Notes under the pieces: model-generated
Databases searched by the model: none
Told to the model about the DNA's origin: nothing
What the model saw: the letters and a program-made list of their open reading frames with translations, nothing else
From: Coprinopsis marcescibilis
Taxonomy: Eukaryota; Basidiomycota; Agaricomycetes; Agaricales; Psathyrellaceae
Length of the DNA stretch: 24,392 nt
Direction of reading: 5' to 3'
Assembly (NCBI GenBank): GCA_004369085.1
Contig: ML210467.1
Span: 1-24,392 of the forward strand
Shown: positions 18,434 through 24,392 of the stretch, one piece after another
Layout: the number at the start of each line of letters is the position of its first letter
How positions within the stretch are numbered: the first letter of the stretch is position 1
Made by a program: the position numbers and the translations under genes

Positions 18434-20345
18434 TCACTGTCCCCCGGCACAAGGCATGCCCTCGAGCCGCCCTTGATCACTGCCCACCCGCGACTCTTCC
18501 TCCGAGTTTAGCCAGTTCCCGAACCGAATTGGTCCCCCACTTGCTGATTTGCTCTTCTGGGTTGGAGGTTTCGAGTTGTTGGGGATCAACTCTGCTTGAG
18601 AAGCCTGACGGAGGTGCAAAATCATTCGGGTTGCTAATAAGACACTAGTGACAGACTGGATGCTGTTACCGCGTAAGCCCGGCCTCAGAATGATATGTTG
18701 AGGAAATCCTCGGTGAGACTCACCATGAAAATATGAGATTGATGACGGGCTAGTGAGGAGTGTAAGCCAGAAGTTTCCGGATGCTAGAAAACGGAGGGGT
18801 AACTTACAGCTGCGAGAACCGTCATCAATACGTTGGCAATCGACATGCCTGGATTGACGTCCGTTATATTAGTGAAAGTGTCAACAGTCACGAACAACTT
18901 ACCAGTCAAGCAGACAAAGTATATGACACCATCCCGAATGAGTACTGTATAAAGATCGCTTCCACACCTGCTGAACTTGTAGACAGCGAACCAGCACATA
19001 ATTAGGAATATGACTGGTACCGTGTTGATTACTCAGTTGCTATGAATAAGACATGACAATGGGCGATCTCACCAACTTCACTGGCTGCCGACAGCCCGTA
19101 GATTGCTGACCAGAGAGCTCGAACCACAGCGAAGTTGTTCAGATTAGGGGCGCAGTTTATCGCACGCTGGGCAGGTGATCGCATGACTATAAGGATAAGG
19201 TTGAGCACAAATATGAGCACTTGGACTCTTCTTCAAGTTGTAACACGCCACGCACACCCAGTGATGTTCAAAGACTTGGCCATGAGTACGCATTTGGTAA
19301 CATGCAGGACCTATGCAGGGTTAGGTGACGCAAAGAGTTGTGATGACTGGGATTAGACCTACAGTGAAGTGGGATATCAGATAGATGAGCATCCATCGCT
19401 TGCGCCCCGCGATTGCGTATATTCGTATGAAAAGAATTGCTGCGTTTCAGTTATCAGTCCCTCGTCGATGAAGCATCGAGGCTAGGGGTGTCTCTCACCC
19501 TCGACGAGGAACACCATTATCAATATGGAGTCTGGGATGTGGAATTAGTGCTCGTCAATGCCACTAGTGACCATCACCTACAACAGGAGATGCTAAACAT
19601 GATATGGCAGCTCTGATTGGAAAAAGAAGCTCATTTTCGAAAGCGAAGTCGCATGAATGATAGTGAACTGACTCGTGGAGACATGTTCACAGTTACAGCT
19701 AAATTCGATTGTTCAGCAGGGAATAATCACTCTTTGTCACGGCTTGAGACGACGCACACACAACATTCATCGTTCCAGTGACAAAAACCGCATAACGAGC
19801 GAGGAGAAAAACGGTCTTGGTGAGGCTGCGCGGCGTGTTCCAGATATATTTGACCTGTAGTAAAGCTGTGAATGAACACCTGGGAGTTTGGTGAGGTGAA
19901 TCTATGTTTCAAACTTCGAGGTGAACGGTCTGGAGATAATCAACTGCCTGTTCATAGTTAACGTTTACCGGGTCACCTTGAATCACGCCAACAGTACACG
20001 TACCGACAGCGTTAGGAGAGCCACTAACATTACAGCGTTAGCTTTAGTAAAGGAAGCATGATCAGAAGCGAGACTCTGCCTACCTTGAACATACTTGGAT
20101 AATGGGATGCCAATTAAGGGCAGTAAGCTGATTCATAGGTTAACCACTTACATTGAAGGCCCTTTGTGATCTGCGCCTTCTACAAGGGCTGAGAATTGCC
20201 GTGCCAGTGAAGCCATCAGCCCAGGACAAGGGGAAACGACGAAAGAACAATTTTGCAAAGCCTTGGGCTTTTTCAATCGTGGGGGCCTGCTGCTAAGAAT
20301 CTAAGTTCTCCCGTCCACGGGCATCATGGGTTTGAAGTACATCAT
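18045..20345. repeat. Tandem duplication unit 1
   Basis: About 2.3 kb matching 21005-23400 in the same orientation, including all exons and introns of a DUF6533 gene plus both flanks. Similarity is high in exons and still obvious in introns, so the duplication is fairly recent. Confidence 0.85.
18434..20216 (-). pseudogene. DUF6533 membrane protein, left copy, frameshifted in exon 1
   Basis: Paralogue of the gene at 21410-23204 with the same exon layout. ATG 20216 gives MASLARQFSALVEGADHK, but one base is missing in an A-run (AAAGGG against AAAAGGG in the other copy, near 20162-20164). Splicing exon 1 to the 10-nt exon 2 and exon 3 then meets a stop at once. Exons 3-15 all stay open in the expected phases (KYIWNTPRSLTKTVF, AILFIRIYAIAGRK, SPAQRAINCAP, GMSIANVLM, RMILHLRQASQAEL), ending at TGA 18434-18436. 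The rest is so well kept that the break must be recent, or a different exon 1 is used, or it is a sequencing error in a homopolymer. Confidence 0.65.
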
Positions 20346-20639
20346 TATCTTCAACAATGGAAGATCAGGGGGAGCATAAATGTCCCAGCGACTGTTTGCG
20401 TTAGCTCCTATAAGTAGTCATAATTCGGTCTGGTGGAAGGAGGTGAGAATCACGAACACCATTACATGATGGTTCCGAACCCTTTGATAAGCACACACGA
20501 GCACGGAGAGATAGTCTAAACAATGTCAGATTCAACAAATGAGGGATTAGAGTGCCAGTTGAAGCGATATAGTGCCATTGCTCACTGATGATAGATCTTT
20601 GAGCTAAAGCGAGAGCTAACAGGGCATAATGGTATCTAC
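20217..20639. other. Upstream region of left DUF6533 copy and spacer
   Basis: The first 130 bp resemble the region upstream of the right copy (CGGGCATCATGGGTTTGAAG). After about 20345 the similarity ends and nothing recognisable is present. Confidence 0.4.
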
Positions 20640-20840
20640 TGAGAAACCTCGGCCCGGGGTGGTTGGAGAAGCCATCTGGCCCAGGGTTTTATCACCGATT
20701 GTTGGAGTATCAGTCGATGACAGTGAGTCCATCCCAGCTTCCCGCGGATGTCGTTGCAGGTTGACACTCCACTAGGAACACTGTAACCCCACAGAAGTAC
20801 GGAACGCCCTAGCTGGTGGCGGTGTTTTCCTAAATAAATT

Positions 20841-20875
<35 letters not shown>
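20640..20875 (+). mobile_element. Probable 5'-truncated LINE tail ending in (ACT)n
   Basis: A GC-balanced segment with no counterpart in the other duplicate unit ends with GGCGGTGTTTTCCTAAATAA, a short TTC, then eleven ACT units. A 3' UTR with a polyadenylation-like TAAATAAA stretch leading straight into a simple trinucleotide repeat is the form of fungal non-LTR retrotransposon 3' ends. The left limit is a guess, no ORF remains and no target duplication was found. Confidence 0.4.
20842..20875 (+). repeat. (ACT)n microsatellite
   Basis: Thirty-four bases of uninterrupted ACT, a little over 11 units. Confidence 0.95.
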
Positions 20876-21409
20876 AATCATGGCGAAGCATATTCCTATT
20901 GTGGAATCGACTGGTAGCATGTCCAAATTGCGGAGCTGCAACGGAAGGTATGTATGCTCTCGTCGGGGTCCTGTTATATGCAGTTGTTTGGAGAACCTAT
21001 ATCGTGTCGAAACACTGCAACGTCGCTGTTGTGTGGGTGTATATGTCGCCAGAATGACCGGTAGATATGTTATTTATTATTTGAGGCAGCGCATCAATTC
21101 CCGATCAGGCTCGCACGATGATGCTGTTCCAGAAAGGAAGAATTCCTTCCTTAGGAAGTTAAGAACATGAAATGTTGAATGTATTGGTATTTGGCAATAG
21201 TGATGACAGGGACCGAGATGACAACGAGAATTGGATAGTGTTTCCTGTTGCGGTGTTGAGACCTGGGAGACCTAGGGACCATCACAGCGATTGGCACTCG
21301 AAGAGATCAGCTCGGTGAAACGGTTGCTGAGACTGGTGGTCACGTATTATCATCAATCAGGGTCGACAACAGTCGTCTTCGTCATCCGGGCACAGGCTTC
21401 GAGCCTCGT
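20876..21409. other. Spacer and 3' flank of right DUF6533 copy
   Basis: From about 21005 it matches 18045 onward. A plus-strand frame from about 20880 to 21170 is open, but its partner in the other unit diverges, so I do not call it a gene. Confidence 0.4.
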
Positions 21410-23204
21410 TCAAACATTAGGAGGGGGCCCGGGACTATTGCCCACCCAAGACTCTCCCTCCACCCCTGATTTTAGCAAGTTCCCGAACCGAAGTGACCCC
21501 AGGCCACTCGACGATTTGCTATTCTGGATTGGAGGAGGTTTCGAGTTACTCATGACCAACTCTGCCTGAGAAGCTTGACGGAGGTGCAGAATCATCCGGG
21601 TTGATAGGATGACGCTTGTGACAGACTGGATGCTGATATCGAGAAACCCGGGCTCAGAATAATGCGTTGGGGAAGTCCTCGATGAGACTCACTTTGCGAA
21701 TATGAGATTGATGACAGGCTGGTGGACTGTAAGCCAGAAGTCTTGCGGTGCGAGAAAACGGAGGGGTAGCTTACAGCTGCGAGAATCGTAATCAGCATGT
21801 TGGCAATTGACATGGCTAGATTGACGTCCATCAGTGCTAGTGTCAACAACCACGAGCGGGAACCTACCAGTCAAGCAGACGAAGTATACAACACCGTCCC
21901 GAATGAAGATTTTATACAGATCACTTCCACATCTTCTGAACTTGTGGACAGCAAACCAGGCCATAATAAAGAATATGACTGTTACGTCGATTACTCGGTT
22001 AGTATGGAAGTATGGATGACATGAAAAAGGGTTGACGGATCTCACCAACTTCACTGGCTGCCGACAGCCCGTAGGTTGCTGACAAAAGAGCTCGAACCAA
22101 AGCGAAATTTCTCAGATCGGGGGCGCAGTTTATCGCACGCTGGGCAGGTGACCGAATGACTATAAGGTTGATCACAATCATGAGCAGTTAGACTCCCCGT
22201 TTGGTTGAACGAAGCCACTCACACCCAATGGTGTTTAGGGACTTTGCCATAAGTACGAATTTGGCAACCTGTAGGACCTATTCAAGCGGAAAAATCAAGT
22301 TAGTGACTCAGAGAGCTGTGCTGTCTCGAGTGTCGACCTACAGTGAAGTGAGAAGCCAGATAAATGAGCACCCATTTCTTGCGCCCGGCGATTGCGTAGA
22401 TTCGGATGAAAAGAATCGCTGCGTTTCTTAAATCAGCGGTTCGATGAAGCGCCAATTTCGGGGCTCTTCTTACCCTCGACGAGGAGCACCATTAGCAATA
22501 TGGAGTCTGTGAAGTGTAATCAGCGCTCGTCGATGCCAAAGTGATGGCCATCACTTACAACAGGAGATGCTAAACATGAATTGACAGTTCTGATTGGAGA
22601 GAGAGGCTCATTTTCGAAAGCCAACTCGAATGAACAGGAATATTGGACTGACTCGCGGAGACATGTTCACAGTTGCAGCTAGGTTCGATTGATCAGCGGA
22701 CGATAATCAAGGTTTGTAAAGGTTCGTGACGACGCACACACGACACTCATCGTTCCAGTGACGAGAACCGCATACCGAGCGAGGAAGAAAACGGTTTTGG
22801 TGAGGCTGCGCGGCGTATTCCAGACATATTTGACCTGTAGTCAAGCTCCGAATTTGAACACGAGTTTGGCGACGCGACTATGCAGTACAAACTTCGAGGT
22901 GAACGGTCTGGAAATAATCAACAGCCTTTATAATAGTTTAACTTGGTTTAGCTTGAATCATGCCAGCAATAGATACAGACACGTACCGACAGCGTAATGA
23001 GAGCCACTGGCATAGCAGCGTTGGCTTTTTTCAAGAAACAATAGGACGTGCCAAGACTCGACTTTACCCTGAACGTACTTGCATGGTTAAGATGCCGATT
23101 AGCCAAGGCGATAGCTGAGTTGTATATTGGTCGCTTACATTGAGGGCCCTTTTGTGGTCCGCACCTTCCACAAGGGCTGAGAACTGCTGTGCCAGTGAAG
23201 CCAT
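21410..23204 (-). CDS. DUF6533 multi-span membrane protein, intact copy, 320 residues
   Basis: DUF6533 proteins are large families in mushroom-forming fungi with a receptor-like fold of about seven membrane spans; ligand and role are unknown. Exons (minus strand): 23204-23139, 23077-23068, 23024-22987, 22907-22893, 22834-22738, 22678-22653, 22589-22559, 22506-22474, 22418-22342, 22277-22223, 22159-22046, 21978-21868, 21815-21775, 21718-21693, 21632-21410. All 15 fit in phase with no stop, 963 nt in total. The DUF6533 part is residues 20-75 (LNYVQANAA, VKYVWNTPRSLTKTVFF). Hydrophobic spans lie near 25-43, 54-73, 86-112, 122-142, 166-196, 216-238 and 239-262, followed by a polar tail of about 55 residues. 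Exon 2 is only 10 nt. For exon 13, an acceptor at 21837 would give a 31-nt intron, so 21816 (52 nt) is preferred. Confidence 0.78.
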
Positions 23205-23223
23205 CCGCCCAGGACAAGGAGAA

Positions 23224-23390
23224 ACTGTGCGAAATCGAAATCTAACAATGTCAAAAACCTTTGCGCCTTTTTAAATCATGCTTCTCCCTGCGGGTATCAT
23301 GGGCTACTTACTGTGCAAAATCTAACAATTTGCGCCTTTTCAGATCATCAGTGCCTGCCTCTCCCTGCGGGCATCATGGGTTTAAAGTTC
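23224..23390 (-). repeat. Tandem repeat upstream of the intact DUF6533 copy
   Basis: Two units of about 83 bp (23224-23309 and 23310-23390) share ACTGTGC, AAATCTAACAAT, TTGCGCCTTTT and CTCCCTGCGGG then ATCATGGG. They lie just upstream of the start codon at 23204. The left gene copy has one version only. Confidence 0.75.
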
Positions 23391-23716
23391 ATCATTCTTC
23401 GAACATGCCAGATTGTTGGGTGATAGTGCTTACCGCTTGATGCGGGGGGATGAGGGAACACCCGTTCAGATGTTAGCTGAACATCCCGGACTTTCGAATG
23501 TTCGTAGCGGTATGTACTATTATTCCCAGTCATCAGTACTGAGCTGTAGTTCGTAATGTCACAAATTTCCACAGTGTGACCGTGACACTTTCCCATCACG
23601 GCGTGTTGCGTCTGACTCTGGTACAGGAGAGATATGTTTGGGTGGTGGGAAACCGTGGGATCCGTTCACGTTAAACAGGCTGGCATCGTTGTATTTCATG
23701 TCCCCTCTGCCGCATA
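23391..23716. other. Non-coding spacer
   Basis: Open frames exist on both strands, but none shows gene-like composition, introns or a recognisable motif. I see nothing else here. Confidence 0.4.
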
Positions 23717-23870
23717 CAGTCGAACCCGCCTTAAGGCATACCCCTGTAATACCCTCCACTAAGGCATACATTTTCCGGTCCACCAGCTTGGTGGGCGGGG
23801 AAAACCCGCTCCAAAAGGCATACCCTCCGTTAAGGCATAAGGCATACCCCTCCCGGGGAAAAAGGCATCC
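23717..23870 (+). mobile_element. Putative pogo/mariner-type transposon terminus with GGCATA repeats
   Basis: After TA (23715-23716) the sequence starts CAGTCGAACCCGCCTTAAGG, like the outer end of pogo-type (Tc1/mariner superfamily) elements. Within 150 bp GGCAT(A) occurs six times, mostly as AAGGCATAC, and there is a small palindrome (CCACCAGCTTGGTGG near 23780). Repeated motifs near an end often bind the transposase. No matching inverted end is in the window, so the element either runs past the edge or is a fragment. Confidence 0.45.
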
Positions 23871-24110
23871 ATATAAAGTATATTTTAGGTCATTTTCTGT
23901 GCAATTTTCTGACATTTCAGGAGGAAATCCGATCATATCACACACATTAATCATTGAAATTAAACATTTCCTCCAAATTTCCTCGTTTCCTGCTATGATT
24001 ATGCTTGCCGGGCTCACGCGGGGCTTGTGCCGAGTAGAAAAGAGACCGAGATACCATCACCATCGCATCACCACCTTCTAGGGATACAAACAGCTCATTT
24101 CAAGTGAAAC
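23871..24110. other. Unassigned stretch next to transposon terminus
   Basis: AT-rich at first, then mixed composition. Frames are open on both strands, but no motif or exon structure supports a gene. It may be the interior of the element that starts at 23717. Confidence 0.35.
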
Positions 24111-24145
24111 AAGCCTTCGGCTTGCCCGTGGCTTCGCCACAGGGG
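24111..24145. repeat. GC-rich double hairpin
   Basis: Two adjacent stem-loops: AAGCC-TTC-GGCTT at 24111-24123 and a GTGGC-TTC-GCCAC stem extended by CC and GG at about 24125-24145. Paired GC-rich hairpins of this form are known from fungal mitochondrial DNA as double-hairpin elements. Confidence 0.65.
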
Positions 24146-24150
24146 AAAAA

Positions 24151-24233
24151 CACAGGCTTGCCCTGCGGCCCGCCGACTCACAGGCTTGCCCTGCGGCCCG
24201 CCAACACAGAGGCTTGGCCTGCGGCCCGCCTTA
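24151..24233. repeat. 28-bp GC-rich tandem repeat, three units
   Basis: Units at 24151-24178, 24179-24206 and 24207-24233 share the core AGGCTTGCCCTGCGGCCCGC (third unit with one change). They follow directly after the double hairpin and share its CTTGCCC word. Confidence 0.85.
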
Positions 24234-24265
24234 GTAGAAGGAAGTTGTAAGTGTTAGAAAAAATA

Positions 24266-24392
24266 TCAATTCAGAATTTGTAATACTTCAGGATATACAA
24301 TATTTTTAGTTCTAAGTGGTAAAGTAAAATCATCACGTGGATCAGTAATAGCTTTTATGTTATGAACAGAAGTAACTCGGGAAACTGCAACA
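24266..24392 (-). CDS. C-terminal coding fragment, organelle-like composition, off the window edge
   Basis: From 24391 leftward 41 codons are open to TGA 24266-24268, including IKAITDPRDDFTLPLRTKN and IVYPEVLQILN. Most third positions are A or T, unlike the GC-balanced genes elsewhere in the window. In a mitochondrial code with TGA as Trp the protein would go on for WYFF and end at TAA. I do not recognise it; mitochondrial plasmid polymerases often end in a similar YFF-type tail, but that is speculation. The start lies beyond the window. Confidence 0.45.
   Translation of the reverse strand, partial: VAVSRVTSVHNIKAITDPRDDFTLPLRTKNIVYPEVLQILN

Larger units (their letters stand above)
21005..23400. 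repeat. Tandem duplication unit 2
   Basis: Same-orientation copy of 18045-20345. It is about 90 bp longer, mainly through a tandem repeat in the upstream region at 23224-23390. Confidence 0.85.

Noticed and set aside
21834..21867. 31-nt intron with acceptor at 21837 in the intact DUF6533 gene
   Set aside because: It is too short for this genome, and the acceptor is absent in the left copy. The acceptor at 21816 gives 52 nt and works in both copies.
23559..24081. Overlapping open frames on both strands of about 150 codons
   Set aside because: They run through the GGCATA repeat region and the transposon-like end, with no homologous motif and no exon structure.
1..24392. CRISPR arrays, tRNA or rRNA genes, bacterial operons
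   Set aside because: No spaced direct repeats, cloverleaf or rRNA sequence was noticed, and the intron-rich genes are eukaryotic.

Overview
The window reads as nuclear DNA of a filamentous basidiomycete, probably an agaricomycete. The reasons are very short GT-AG introns (mostly 45-60 nt) splitting genes into many small exons, a DUF6533-type membrane protein family, a fungal HNH-domain protein, a Tnp2-type DNA transposon, and a Ty3/gypsy element whose pol resembles those of mushroom-forming fungi. I saw no tRNA, rRNA or CRISPR array.

Left half (about 280-14110), a nest of transposons. The host is a Tnp2 (CACTA-like) DNA transposon with two divergent genes: a decayed transposase on the minus strand (284-2762) and an eight-exon companion gene on the plus strand starting at 2910. 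A complete minus-strand Ty3/gypsy element (4236-13231; 238-bp LTRs, target duplication ATAAC) sits in exon 5 of the companion gene. Removing it, with one ATAAC copy, rejoins an open frame of about 585 codons. The gypsy element was itself hit twice: a 416-bp solo LTR (7705-8120, duplication AGCTG) cuts the end of reverse transcriptase, and a 373-bp TA-flanked MITE (5048-5420) cuts an unusual ORF between integrase and the 3' LTR.

The decay has a clear signature. All six differences between the two LTRs fit loss of CpG by transition. Several in-frame TGA codons fit former CGA codons, and an integrase catalytic Asp has become Asn beside a second CpG-type change. This suggests cytosine methylation followed by deamination.

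Middle (14280-17900), minus-strand genes: a possible small two-exon gene (14283-14602), an HNH-domain protein in three exons with a 1-nt frame problem (14799-16096), and an intact intronless 403-residue four-span membrane protein with two PPxY motifs (16680-17891).

Right half (18045-23400), a tandem duplication of about 2.3 kb. Each unit carries a 15-exon DUF6533 multi-span membrane protein gene on the minus strand. The right copy (21410-23204) keeps frame through all exons (320 residues). The left copy (18434-20216) has lost one base in exon 1. The spacer holds what looks like the tail of a non-LTR retrotransposon ending in (ACT)n.

Right edge (23700-24392): a pogo/mariner-like terminus with repeated GGCATA motifs, then GC-rich double hairpins and 28-bp repeats, then an AT-rich minus-strand coding fragment running off the edge. 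The last part looks organelle-like and may be a mitochondrial or mitochondrial-plasmid insertion.
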